Shown piece after piece: positions 7,760-16,041 of a DNA stretch of 21,744 bases (the first letter of the stretch is position 1; every line of letters starts with the position of its first letter). The position numbers were made by a program, and so were the translations under genes. Source of the stretch: DASQMT01 sp963835735 (GTDB taxonomy: Bacteria > Actinomycetota > Thermoleophilia > Solirubrobacterales > Solirubrobacteraceae); the NCBI GenBank assembly GCA_963835735.1, contig CAWIGP010000006.1, positions 1 through 21,744 of the forward strand, in the 5' to 3' direction. The notes beneath the pieces were generated by a model that saw only the letters and a list, made by a program, of their open reading frames with translations, was not told the DNA's origin and searched no databases.

Positions 7760-7801
7760 GTGGTCACAATATCAGGAATGAGGTCAGATAGCGGACGTCG
7801 A

Positions 7802-7821
7802 GGCGTTCCCGCGGGAACGCC
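7802..7821 (-). terminator. Perfect 20-bp palindrome, likely hairpin terminator of the TPR gene
   Basis: Arms ggcgttcccg and cgggaacgcc form an uninterrupted self-complementary 20-mer, 19 nt past the TPR gene stop (7841) and before the antitoxin promoter region. There is no T-run, so if it terminates it is the U-less kind often proposed for actinobacteria. A protein-binding site for a dimer is an alternative. Confidence 0.5.
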
Positions 7822-7840
7822 GGGAGCATGCGCGGCGGCC

Positions 7841-10800
7841 TCAGCCCAGGCCGACCACCAGCAGCACCGCGGCGCCGAACAGCGCCAGCGTCGTTGCGGT
7901 GCCGACCGCACCCTCCGCGATGACGCCGCCGTCGATCGGCTCGATCGGCGTCAGGAGCGAAGCGGCCATGACCAGGGCGGCCGCGCCGAGGGACCGTGTC
8001 AGTGGGACCTCGAGCAGCACGGCCAGGACCACGAGGCTGAGCCCGAGCACGCACATGAGCAGAGGGCCGACCCAATGGACGACAGCACTGGGTTGCGACG
8101 TACGGGCGACGGGGAGCGGCGCCCATGGCGCGCCGAGCGCGCCCGCGACGAGCCCGAACGCGACGGCGGGCGACCACGTGCGCTGCTCGAGCTCGACGCC
8201 CGCGCGCCGGGCGGCGAGCACGCGCGCGCGCAGCACGACCACGATGAGCAGCCCGGTGCCCAGGACGAGAAGCACCACCGCCGTCACGTTCGGCGGCCCG
8301 GACAGGAGCATCGGGAGCAGGAACACCGTGATCGTGGCAAGGACGGCGATCGCTGCACGCGGCAGGCGCAGGGCCGCGGGAATGCGGTCGATCCACGTGC
8401 GCACCGCCTCGTAGAGCCGCCGGCCGGCGTCCGAAGCGGTGCCCTGCCCGGCCAGCGAGCGAGCGAGGCGAAGGCCGACGATGAGCGCGAGCGCGAAGCC
8501 GGCGGCTGCGACGGGCGCTCGTTCCTGGCTCTGGCTGAGTCCCCATTCGGGAGGCAGCGGCTTCGAGAGGTCGAGGTTCGTGACATAGACGTCCTCGTCG
8601 AGGACGGGGTCGTGCTCGCGGTCACGGAGCCCGCCGTCGAGCCGGATCGCGCGCCCGAGCGCGCCCTGCGATGCGAGCGCGTGGAGCGGGCCTTCCCGCT
8701 CGAGCGCGACCCCGAGGTTGAACCATCCGAGCGCATAGTCCTCCCGCGCGCCCACCGCGCGGCGCAGCGCGTCCACCGCGGCTCCCGGATCGTCGAGCGC
8801 GACGCCGAGGTTGTTCCACGCCGGGAAATCGGACGGATCGGAGTCCACTGCGGCGCGGTAGGCGCCGACCGCTTCCCCGCCCCGGCCGAGCTGCTGCAGC
8901 GTCAGTCCCTCGGTACCGCGAAAGAGCGGATTCGCCGGATCGACCTCCACCGCGCGGCGGGCGGCAGCGAGCGCAGTGGCAGCGTCACCCGCCTTCGTGT
9001 CGGCCAGCGCCCAGTTGTTGAACAGCACCTCAGGGCGGGCGAGTGGCTCGCGATCGATCGGAAGCTCGGTGAGTCTTGGTACGAACTCGGCCGCGACGGC
9101 GTAGCGCTCGGACGCGGCGTCATAGCGCTTTGCGAGAAGGGCGGCGTCGCCGGCCTGTGCCAGCGCGTGGTACGTGAAGAACTCGCTCTCCACCTCCGCC
9201 TGGTAGTCGTCGTTGTCCCTTGCGAAGGCGCGCGCTCGCGATGCCGTCTCCTCGGCGTCGGTGAGCACGTCGAGCGCCTCGTCATGGCGGCCGAGGCGGG
9301 ACAGCGCGGTCCCCTGCTTGAGCTGGGCACGCGCCTCCTGGGCCGTCCAGACGCCGTGCACGGATCGTGCCGCACGCACCTCCTGGCCGAACCAGCGCGC
9401 CGCTTCCGCATGGCGGCCGTCGAGGAACGCGATCTCGCCGGCGCGATCCATCGCATCCGGGTCCTCCGGGTACTCCGCGCATCCACGCGGCCACCGCGCT
9501 CGCTGCACGCTCGTAGTCGCCCGCGAAGCGCCACAGGTTCTGCTGAGCATCGCGGAGCGCGACGATCGGCTCGCGGCCATCGAGCAGCGTCTTCGCATCG
9601 CGCTGCCGAAGCCGCGCGACCGCCGCCGCGCGATCGTCTGCCTCGAGCGCGGCGAGCCCGGCCAGCAGGGGGATCGCGAGCGAGCCGGCGCAGTGGCTCG
9701 CGAGGCTGTCGGGATTGACCTCCGTGAACTCTGCCGGCATCTCGTCGAGCGCCTCCCGCGCGCGGCCGGCGAGGACGAGGTCACGCCGATGCGCCCATCC
9801 GGGGCACCAGCGGTCATGACCGGTCACGCCGTCGACGTCGCGGAAGAGCGGGATGAAGCTGACATCCGCGCCCGGGCCGCCCACGCCACCGGGGAACGGT
9901 CCCACGTGCAGCCGAACCGCACGCGCCTGCGCCACGCCCGTCGAGACCGGCCCTTCCGCGTCCTCCTCGGAAAGCCGGTTCTCCCCGTCGTCGTGGGCGA
10001 TCTTCATGAGCAGGGAGCTGGAAGGGGGGAACTCGTGTGACGCCTCGAGGTCGGCCGCGACGTCCGCCGCGGCGGAGAAGCTCCCCGCGCGCTCGAGATA
10101 CTCGATCAGCCTCGCCTTCACCGGGGCGATCCCGTCGAGGCCGGCCGAGGCGGCCTGCTGAACCGCGGCGGCCCGGCGGTAGAGGTGGAGCCCGGCGAGG
10201 GCTCGCGCCTCGCCCGCGGCGAGCTCCGGATCGTCGTCGAGTCGCCGTGCCGCCTGGTACAGGGCGAGCGCCCGGCGGAACCGCTGCCGGCTGCCGAACG
10301 GCTGGAGGGGATCCATCTGGTAGGCGATCCGCAGCTCGGCGTCGGCTTCCGCGGCCCATGCGGCAGCCAGGCCCGGATGGCTGCGCTGGAGGGCGTCGAC
10401 GGTGTCGAACGGCCGCTGCAGCCGGTCCTCTCTTTCGAGCTTCTGACCCGGCCGGTCGGCGTTGTCCCGGATGAACGCGCGCTGGGACTGGAACTGCGCG
10501 AGCAGCCAGAGCGGCGTCGGGTCGCCACCGCAGCGGTCTGCCGCCAGCTCGTACTCGCGCGCGACGTCGTCGTCGCGCGGGTTGGTGTCCGCCGACAGGA
10601 GGAACGCGAGGTTCAGCTGCGGCGCGCACGCGTCTCCCGACCGCGCGCGGTCGAGAACGGCGAACGCGGCGAAGCCGGCGTTGGGAAACGGCGCGTACAG
10701 CGACTCGCCCTCGAATCCGCCCGCGGCCAGGATCAGCAACGCCCCGAGGTCGTTCGCGCGAGCCGGGTCGGCGAACTCGGCCGGCAGCAGCCGCTCGATG

Positions 10801-11213
10801 GCCGGGTACCGGTAGGGGTAAGGGACCGTCAGCGGATCGACGCTCTCACCGCCCTTGATGGTCACGGTCTCATCCGACTCCACCAACCGGAGCAGCGCCG
10901 TGACCGCAGGCGGATCGAGCACGTCGGCCATCCCGGCGCGAAGCGCGGCGCGCATCTGACTCGGACCGGCGAGCGCCGCCGCGACGTCCGGCGCGTCCTC
11001 GAAGACCGGGACCTGGCGCAGGCTGGAAGCCTCGCCGTCGGCGCCGCTCGCCACGACACGTGGCGCCTGCGGCCGCGGCTCGACCGGCAGCCCGGCCGCC
11101 GCGATCCAGGCCAGCACGGGGAAGGCGATGAGCGCCAGCACGCAGCCGGTGAGCAGGGGATCGACCCGGAAGCGGCGCCCACGCAGCAGCGGTCTCTTCG
11201 CCGTCGGCTCCAT
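7841..11213 (-). CDS. Large TPR membrane protein (one apparent frameshift)
   Basis: The ATG at 11213 gives MEPTAKRPLLRGRRFR, a positive-inside N-terminus, then one membrane helix at about residues 20-42 (LLTGCVLALIAFPVLAWIAAAGL). A long extracytoplasmic or soluble region follows with many helical repeats; clear tetratricopeptide repeats lie toward its end, for example VLFNNWALADTKAGDAATAL, LFRGTEGLTLQQLGRGGEAV, FPAWNNLGVALDDPGAAVDA and YALGWFNLGVALEREG. The last 230 residues hold about six or seven hydrophobic helices (AAGFALALIVGLRLA, AIAVLATITVFLLPMLL, VTAVVLLVLGTGLLIVVVL, and others). The frame changes near 9475 (AAWMR then EYPEDPDAMDRAGE); one extra base explains it, giving about 1123 residues. 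TPRs bind other proteins, so a membrane scaffold is likely; the specific role is unknown. The gene is monocistronic and divergent from the SDR gene. Confidence 0.75.
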
Positions 11214-11305
11214 GGTGATGCGCCTAGCCTCACCGGTCTGTGGGTCCCTGCGCAAGGCGGCGACAGGGAGAATCGGCGGGTCCTTCTGTCAGGAGAGGAG
11301 CCGGA

Positions 11306-12031
11306 ATGGCCGAGAACGCCCGCGGCGCACTCGTGTTCGGTGCGCGCAACCTCGGAAAGGCGATCATCGAAACGCTGCGCGGAGCGGACTGGAACGTGGC
11401 CGGCGTCGCGCGATCGGATCGGACGCTCGAAGGCGTCGCCGCGCTCGGCGCGCTCGCGATTCGCGCCGACGTGACCGACCCCGCCGACGTCACCCGAGCC
11501 TTGCAGGAGAGCGCGGACGCGCACGGGCCGCTCGATCTGGTGGTCAACGCCGCGGCGGCCTACGGCGGGACGCGGTCGGGGCCGTTCGGCGGAGGGCCTC
11601 TCGCCGAGGCAGCGCCCGATGCGTTCGACGCCTGGGCCGCCGCACCGCCACGCGCGGCGTTCTCGTTCCTGTCGGCCACGAGCCGCTTCCTCCTCGCCCA
11701 GGACCGGCCGGCGACGATCGTGCAGGTGACCGGCGGCTCCGCCCGGCGGGCGATGCCCGGCCGCGGCCTGTGGGCGGCGGGCGCGTTCGGCGTCCGCGCG
11801 CTCACCCACGCCGCGGCGCTCGAGCTGCGCGAGCACGGCATCCAGGTAACGCTGCTGATCGTCGACGCCGGGATCCAGCCGCTGACCGGCAAGCGCGAGG
11901 GCGTCGACCCAGCCGCGCTCGCCGACCCACACGAGATCGCCCAAGCCGTGCGCTTCCTGGGCGAGCAGGGCCTGCGGGCCGCGACGCACGAGCTGCAGGT
12001 GACGCCGCTCGCCGAGCGCTGGGTGCCCTGA
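11306..12031 (+). CDS. Short-chain dehydrogenase/reductase-like protein lacking Tyr-x3-Lys
   Basis: The ATG at 11306 follows the strong Shine-Dalgarno aggagaggag (11291-11300), giving 241 residues. The Rossmann start is ALVFGARNLGKAIIETL, a weakened TGxxxGxG motif, with DVTDPADVTRAL and LVVNAAAAYGG in the usual SDR places. At the active site the sequence is VQVTGGSARRAMPGRGLWAAGAFGVRALTHAAALELREHG: the Ser is present, but Tyr is replaced by Trp and Lys by Ala or a neighbour (LWAAGAF where YxxxK is expected). The cofactor fold is therefore credible but classical oxidoreductase chemistry is doubtful; a binding or regulatory role, or an altered mechanism, is possible. The frame is intact. Confidence 0.85.
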   Translation: MAENARGALVFGARNLGKAIIETLRGADWNVAGVARSDRTLEGVAALGALAIRADVTDPADVTRALQESADAHGPLDLVVNAAAAYGGTRSGPFGGGPLAEAAPDAFDAWAAAPPRAAFSFLSATSRFLLAQDRPATIVQVTGGSARRAMPGRGLWAAGAFGVRALTHAAALELREHGIQVTLLIVDAGIQPLTGKREGVDPAALADPHEIAQAVRFLGEQGLRAATHELQVTPLAERWVP

Positions 12032-12080
12032 CGGCCGACCGGGTAGTACGTTGCGGAACTCCGCGACCGAGGGGACGGAC

Positions 12081-13074
12081 ATGGGAGTAGATCAGGCGTT
12101 CAGCCGACGTCGATTCCTCGCGACGGGCGGCGCGGCAGTGGCGGCCTCGATGGGCCTCGGGCCGCTGACATCGCCGGCGTTCGCGGGCGAGCGACTCATC
12201 CCCCGCAGACGGATCGGCATCCAGCTGTTCACCGTCCGCACGCTCGCCGAGGAGGACCTGCCGGGAACGCTCGCCCTGCTGGCGGAGATCGGATACCGCG
12301 AGATCGAGGTCGCCGGCCTGTTCGAACGCACGTCCGGCGCAGTTCCGGCGGCTGCTCGACGCCAACCGCCTGCGCGCGATCGGCGGCCATCAGCTCGTCG
12401 GCCCGGCGCTGATCCCGTTCTTCGGCGCCCGCACGGTCGAGAGTGCGCTCGACGAGGCCGAAGCGCTCGGGCAGCCGTACGTCGGGACGGCGGGGATCAC
12501 GATCCCGACCGGGATCGTGGCGGGCGTCGGCGAGCCGCAGACGGCCGATCGCTATCGCGAGCTCGCCGAGCTTGCGAACGAGTGGGGCGTGGCCGCGAGG
12601 GCACGCGGGATGCGCGCCTATCTGCACGTGCACTACTGGGAGTTCGGCACCGACCCGCAGACCGGCGAGTCGCTGTTCCAGATCCTGCTCGACGAGACCG
12701 ATCCGCGCCTGGTGTGGTTCGAGCCCGACCTCTTCTGGATGGTGTTCGGAGGCATCGACCCGCTCGACTGGATCCCCGACTACCAGCACCGGTTCCCGCT
12801 CTTCCACGTCAAGGACGGAATCCCGAACCCGGCCGGCGGCTACTTCAACCCCGGCTTCACCGACCTCGGCGAAGGCTCGATCGACTTCCGGCGCATCTTC
12901 CAGGCCCTCAGGCACAAGAACGCGCACCACTACATCGTCGAACGGGACGACCAGCCCGACCCCGCGCGCACGGCCCGCGTCGGCTACGAGTACCTGCGGA
13001 ACCTCCGCGCCGGCAAGCGACGCGGCGGCCACCGCGGACACGGGCGTCGCAAGCACGGCCGCGATTGGCGCTAG
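12081..13074 (+). CDS. Tat-exported sugar phosphate isomerase/epimerase-like TIM barrel (one apparent frameshift)
   Basis: The ATG at 12081 follows gagggg. The N-terminus FSRRRFLATGGAAVAASMGLG is a twin-arginine signal (SRRRFL) with cleavage after SPAFA, so the protein should be exported folded. The barrel begins RRIGIQLFTVRTLAEEDLPGTLALLAEIGYREIEVAGL; the frame shifts near 12333, and one extra base restores ERTPAQFRRLLDANRLRAIGGHQL. Later come YLHVHYWEFG, LVWFEPDLFWMVFGGIDPLDWI, FPLFHVKDG, GEGSIDFRRIF and HYIVERDD, which supply the His, Glu and Asp metal ligands of the xylose-isomerase-like (AP endonuclease 2) superfamily. The repaired length is about 330 residues, ending in a basic tail (GKRRGGHRGHGRRKHGRDWR). 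The sugar substrate cannot be assigned. Confidence 0.8.
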
Positions 13075-13132
13075 GTCGCGCCGACCGTGTCGGCGACCGC
13101 CACGGCGACGAGCACGGCGTCATCGTCGCGCG

Positions 13133-13159
13133 TGTCACGATTCGGCGGCGTGTCTCGTC
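13133..13159 (+). promoter_or_regulatory. ECF41-type promoter for the epimerase-sigma operon
   Basis: TGTCACG (13133-13139), exactly 16 bases, then CGTC (13156-13159). The motif reported for ECF41 sigma factors is TGTCACA-N16-CGTC, so 10 of 11 bases and the spacing match. It lies directly before the epimerase and the ECF41 gene, the family's usual autoregulatory position. CGTC ends eight bases before the ATG at 13168, so the transcript would be nearly or fully leaderless; no Shine-Dalgarno is visible. Confidence 0.75.
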
Positions 13160-13167
13160 AGCTGGTC

Positions 13168-14064
13168 ATGAACATCGTGATCACTGGAGCCACCGGCGTC
13201 GTCGGGCGGCGCGTAGTCCCCGAACTGCTCACCTCCGGCCATCGGGTCACCGGCGTCGTGCGGTCTGCGCGCGCCCGGGGAATGCTCGAGGGCCTCGGCG
13301 CGCGCGCCGTCGAGGCCGACGTCTTCGACGAGGCCGCCATGACCGACGCGTTCGCCGGCGCCGACGCCGTCGTGAACCTGCTCACTCGCATCCCGCCCGC
13401 CGAGCGCATGGCGACGCCCGGCGCGTGGGACGAGAACGACCGGCTGCGCCGCGAGGCGTCGGCCGTCATCGCACTGGCGGCGCATGTGGCCGGCGCCGGG
13501 CGCCTGGTCCAGGAGTCGCTCGCGTTCGTGTACGCCGACGGCGGCGACGCGTGGCTCGACGAGGACGCCCCCGTCGTGGGCGGCTCCACGACGTCGACCG
13601 CGCTGATCGCGGAGGCCAACGCGAGGGAGCTGTTCGCCGACACCGTCGTGCTGCGCTTCGGCCTCTTCATCGGGCCGGACAGCGGCCTCACTCTGTCCGA
13701 CGTCGAGGGCGCGCGGGCGGGCATCTCGCCCAGCCTCGGCCGGCGCGACGCCTACCTGCCGACCGTCTGGCTCGATGACGCCGCGACGGCGGTCGTCGCC
13801 GCGCTCGGCGCTCCGGCCGGGACGTACAACGTGGCCGACGAGGACCCGCCGACGCGCGGCGAGATCGACGCCGCGCTCGCCGCCGTGGTCGGTCGCAACG
13901 CCTTGCGGCCGGCCTTGGTCGAGGTGCCGCCCGTGTTCGAGCCGGTGGCGCGCTCGCAGCGCATCTCCAGCCGGCGGCTGCGCGAGGCGACCGGCTGGAG
14001 ACCGCGCGTGCGCGCCGGCATCGACGGCTGGCGCATGATCCCGGAGCAGTCGTTGGCCGCATGA
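13168..14064 (+). CDS. NAD(P)-binding epimerase/dehydratase-like protein (ECF41 partner)
   Basis: A 298-residue extended-SDR protein starting MNIVITGATGVVGRRVVPELL, with the dinucleotide motif GATGVVG at residues 7-13, then VTGVVRSARARGMLEGLGARAVEADVFDEAAM and VVNLLTRIPP. The position that holds YxxxK in active epimerases reads STTSTALIAEANARELF, without Tyr or Lys, so it belongs with atypical SDRs that may bind a cofactor without classical catalysis. The ATG at 13168 is preferred over an upstream GTG because it begins the beta strand of the Rossmann fold and lies just after the ECF41 promoter. Its stop overlaps the sigma gene start as ATGA. An oxidoreductase or epimerase partner directly upstream is the hallmark context of ECF41 sigma factors. 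Confidence 0.88.
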   Translation: MNIVITGATGVVGRRVVPELLTSGHRVTGVVRSARARGMLEGLGARAVEADVFDEAAMTDAFAGADAVVNLLTRIPPAERMATPGAWDENDRLRREASAVIALAAHVAGAGRLVQESLAFVYADGGDAWLDEDAPVVGGSTTSTALIAEANARELFADTVVLRFGLFIGPDSGLTLSDVEGARAGISPSLGRRDAYLPTVWLDDAATAVVAALGAPAGTYNVADEDPPTRGEIDAALAAVVGRNALRPALVEVPPVFEPVARSQRISSRRLREATGWRPRVRAGIDGWRMIPEQSLAA

Positions 14065-14939
14065 CCGCTGCGCAGCGCTTCGCGCAGGCGCGTCCGCGAC
14101 TGCTTCGCCTCGCCTACAGCCAGCTCGGCGACGTGGGCGAGGCGGAGGACGTCGTGCAGGAGGCGTGGCTGCGGCTCGAGCGCACGGGCGCGGACTCGAT
14201 CGACGACCTCGACGCCTGGCTCACCACCGTCGTCGGCCGGCTCGCGCTCGACGCCCTGCGCTCCGCCCGCGCGCGGCGCGAGCAGTACGTCGGCCCCTGG
14301 CTGCCGGAGCCGATCCTCTCCTCCGGCGCGGTGGACCCGGCCGACCGCGTCACGCTCGACGAGTCGGTCAGCTACGCGCTGCTGGCGCTGCTCGAGCAGC
14401 TCTCGCCCGCCGAACGCACGGCGTTCGTGCTGCACGACGTGTTCGACATGCCGTTCGCCGAGGTCGCGCAGGTCGTCGGCCGAACGCCGGAAGCCGTGCG
14501 TCAGCTCGCCTCGCGCGCCCGGCGCCACGTCGGGGAGCAGCGCCCGCGCTTCGAGACCTCGGCGGACGAGCACGAGCGCGCCGTGCGGGCCTTCGCGGAC
14601 GCCGTCAGCGAAGGGGACCTCGACGGCCTCATCGCCGTGCTCGACCCCGACGTCGTGTGGACCTCCGACGGCGGCGGCCGCGCGATCGCCTTGCGCAAGC
14701 CGCTGCACGGCGCCGCGCGTGTCGCGCGCGGCTGGGTCGCGATGCGCCGCAACGAGACGATCGCGCCGGCGCCGACCCCCATCGAGCTCAACGGCGAGCT
14801 CGGCCTGCTGATCGCCGCCCGCGACGGCAACGATTCCGTCCTCTCCTTCGCGGTCGAGGAAGGCCGGATCACCCGGATCGACGTCGTGCGCAACCCGGAC
14901 AAGCTGCGCCGCGTGACCGCGACCGGCCCGGCTCCCTGA
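14061..14939 (+). CDS. ECF41-family RNA polymerase sigma factor with fused SnoaL-like domain (SigJ-like)
   Basis: A 292-residue protein. Region 2 is at about residues 10-75 (LLRLAYSQLGDVGEAEDVVQEAWLRLER, AWLTTVVGRLALDALRSARARRE) and region 4 at about 105-155 (LEQLSPAERTAFVLHDVFDMPFAEVAQVVGRTPEAVRQLASRARR). The inter-domain motif WLPEP is at 80-84. The C-terminal NTF2/SnoaL-like domain (170-285) carries DGGG at 203-206 and NPDKL at 278-282. These three signatures define ECF41 factors, in which the fused C-terminal domain replaces an anti-sigma factor. It overlaps the epimerase gene by four bases and would recognise the promoter at 13133-13159, giving an autoregulated two-gene unit. The inducing signal is unknown. 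The frame is intact. Confidence 0.93.
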   Translation: MTAAQRFAQARPRLLRLAYSQLGDVGEAEDVVQEAWLRLERTGADSIDDLDAWLTTVVGRLALDALRSARARREQYVGPWLPEPILSSGAVDPADRVTLDESVSYALLALLEQLSPAERTAFVLHDVFDMPFAEVAQVVGRTPEAVRQLASRARRHVGEQRPRFETSADEHERAVRAFADAVSEGDLDGLIAVLDPDVVWTSDGGGRAIALRKPLHGAARVARGWVAMRRNETIAPAPTPIELNGELGLLIAARDGNDSVLSFAVEEGRITRIDVVRNPDKLRRVTATGPAP

Positions 14940-14963
14940 CCGATCCCGCCCTTCCGCGAGCTG

Positions 14964-15317
14964 TCAGTCCTCGATCGTCATCCGCTCTATGAGATCTCCG
15001 CGGAACTCGTAGACGTGGCGGCCCTCTCCGTCGTTGAGCACTCTTCCCTGCTTGTCGCGGGCGAGGAGGTGGACCGCGACCTCGACCGTGCCGTCGGGGC
15101 GCTCGGTGACGGCGGTCGGCTCGGCGGTCGAGTCGATCTCAGCCCACTGGCGCTGCCAGTAGTCGCGGACGGCGTCGCGGCCGACCACGCGACCGCCCTC
15201 CCAGCCGTTGGCCCAGTCGACGTCGGGTGTCATCGCGGCCAGACAGGTATCGATGTCGCGCGCGTTGAAGGCCTCATACAGGAGGCCCAGCCGCACCTGG
15301 CGTGACGTGGCGATCAT
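14964..15317 (-). CDS. SnoaL-like (NTF2-fold) small protein
   Basis: A 117-residue protein; the ATG at 15317 has an ideal AAGGAG six bases upstream, so it is preferred over the ATG at 15332. The sequence VRLGLLYEAFNARDIDTCLAAMTPDVDWANGWEGGRVVGRDAVRDYWQRQWAEI is a textbook NTF2/SnoaL-like fold: helix, AAMTPDVDW, then the GRDAVRDYW helix, and beta strands VEVAVHLLARDKQGR and GRHVYEFRGDLIERMTIED. Such proteins act as small-molecule isomerases, hydrolases or binding domains; the substrate is unknown. It is divergent from the TetR gene across the operator at 15337-15349 and is the probable target of that regulator. It is convergent with the ECF41 gene (24 bp). Confidence 0.87.
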   Translation of the reverse strand: MIATSRQVRLGLLYEAFNARDIDTCLAAMTPDVDWANGWEGGRVVGRDAVRDYWQRQWAEIDSTAEPTAVTERPDGTVEVAVHLLARDKQGRVLNDGEGRHVYEFRGDLIERMTIED

Positions 15318-15331
15318 GGTCCGCTCCTTCA

Positions 15332-15359
15332 TTGACGTAACGACGTTACAAGATACCGT
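15332..15359 (+). promoter_or_regulatory. TetR operator and promoter in the divergent tetR/SnoaL region
   Basis: GTAACG-a-CGTTAC (15337-15349) is a perfect 6-bp inverted repeat with a one-base centre, the typical shape of a TetR-dimer site. It sits between a -35-like TTGACG (15332-15337) and a -10-like TACCGT (15354-15359), 16 bases apart, directed at the TetR gene. The GTG start of TetR is eight bases after that -10 box, so its transcript may be leaderless. A bound repressor would cover both divergent promoters. Confidence 0.65.
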
Positions 15360-15367
15360 ACCTCGCC

Positions 15368-15952
15368 GTGGCTCGGACCGTCGACCACCAGCGCCGCGAG
15401 GCGATCGTGCAGCGCGCAGCCGATCATCTGCTCGAGCGCGGCGTAGTCGCCGTGTCGCTGCGTGACCTCGCCGCCGCGGTGAGCGTGAGCCCGCGCATGC
15501 TCGTCCACCACTTCGGCTCCCGGGAGGAGCTGGTGGCCCGCGCGCTCGGCGACGCGCGCTCCCGCCAGCGCGAGGCCTTCGAAGCTCGCCTGGCACCCCA
15601 GCCCGGGCGGCCCTACGCCGACGTCCTGACCGACGCCTGGCGCTGGTTCGCCACCGACGAGGCACAGCCCTACCTGCGCCTGTTCGGGCAGCTGCACGCG
15701 CTCGCCCACGCGCCCGACAGCCCGCACGCGGAGTTCCTGCGCGAATCGGTGCTCGACTGGCTGCCGACCATCGAGCACGGCTTCACCGCAGACGGCGCCG
15801 ACCCGGCCACGGCGCGCGAGCTGTCCACGCTCACCCTTGCCGTCGTCCGCGGGCTCCTCCAAGACGTCGACGCCATCGGCGATCAGAAGCGGACCTCGGC
15901 AGCCTTCGAGCGCTACGCCGCGCTCCTCCGCACAGCGCATCCGCCACGCTAG
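15368..15952 (+). CDS. TetR-family transcriptional regulator
   Basis: A 194-residue protein with a GTG start at 15368. The N-terminal HTH is clear: QRREAIVQRAADHLLERGVVAVSLRDLAAAVSVSPRMLVHHFGSREELVARAL (residues about 8-60), including the SVSPRMLVHHFGSREEL recognition helix and turn typical of TetR proteins. The C-terminal helical domain (WRWFATDEAQPYLRLFGQLHALAHA, LSTLTLAVVRGLLQDVDAIGD) would bind a ligand that I cannot identify. It probably represses itself and the divergent SnoaL-like gene through 15337-15349. The frame is intact. Confidence 0.92.
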   Translation: MARTVDHQRREAIVQRAADHLLERGVVAVSLRDLAAAVSVSPRMLVHHFGSREELVARALGDARSRQREAFEARLAPQPGRPYADVLTDAWRWFATDEAQPYLRLFGQLHALAHAPDSPHAEFLRESVLDWLPTIEHGFTADGADPATARELSTLTLAVVRGLLQDVDAIGDQKRTSAAFERYAALLRTAHPPR

Positions 15953-15982
15953 ATAGCGCCTCGCTTCGCCACACCATCCGCC

Positions 15983-16021
15983 GTAAACGACACAATTGGG
16001 CCTGCCTATTGTGTTGTTTAC
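15983..16021 (+). promoter_or_regulatory. 14-bp inverted repeat upstream of fic
   Basis: Arms gtaaacgacacaat (15983-15996) and attgtgttgtttac (16008-16021) are inverted with one mismatch (a G-T pair in RNA) around an 11-base loop, in the 89-bp gap between the TetR and Fic genes. A TATTGT box (16007-16012) lies in the second arm, so the repeat may be an operator over the fic promoter. A transcript from upstream could also fold it into a long hairpin. The segment is markedly AT-richer than its surroundings. Confidence 0.6.
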
Positions 16022-16041
16022 GTAGGTAGTGGTCGATTCGC

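Noticed and set aside
7760..7790. Direct GGTCA repeats upstream of the Phd-type antitoxin as an operator
   Set aside because: Two five-base matches 15 apart are easily chance. Autoregulation here is likely from family knowledge, but this site is not supported.
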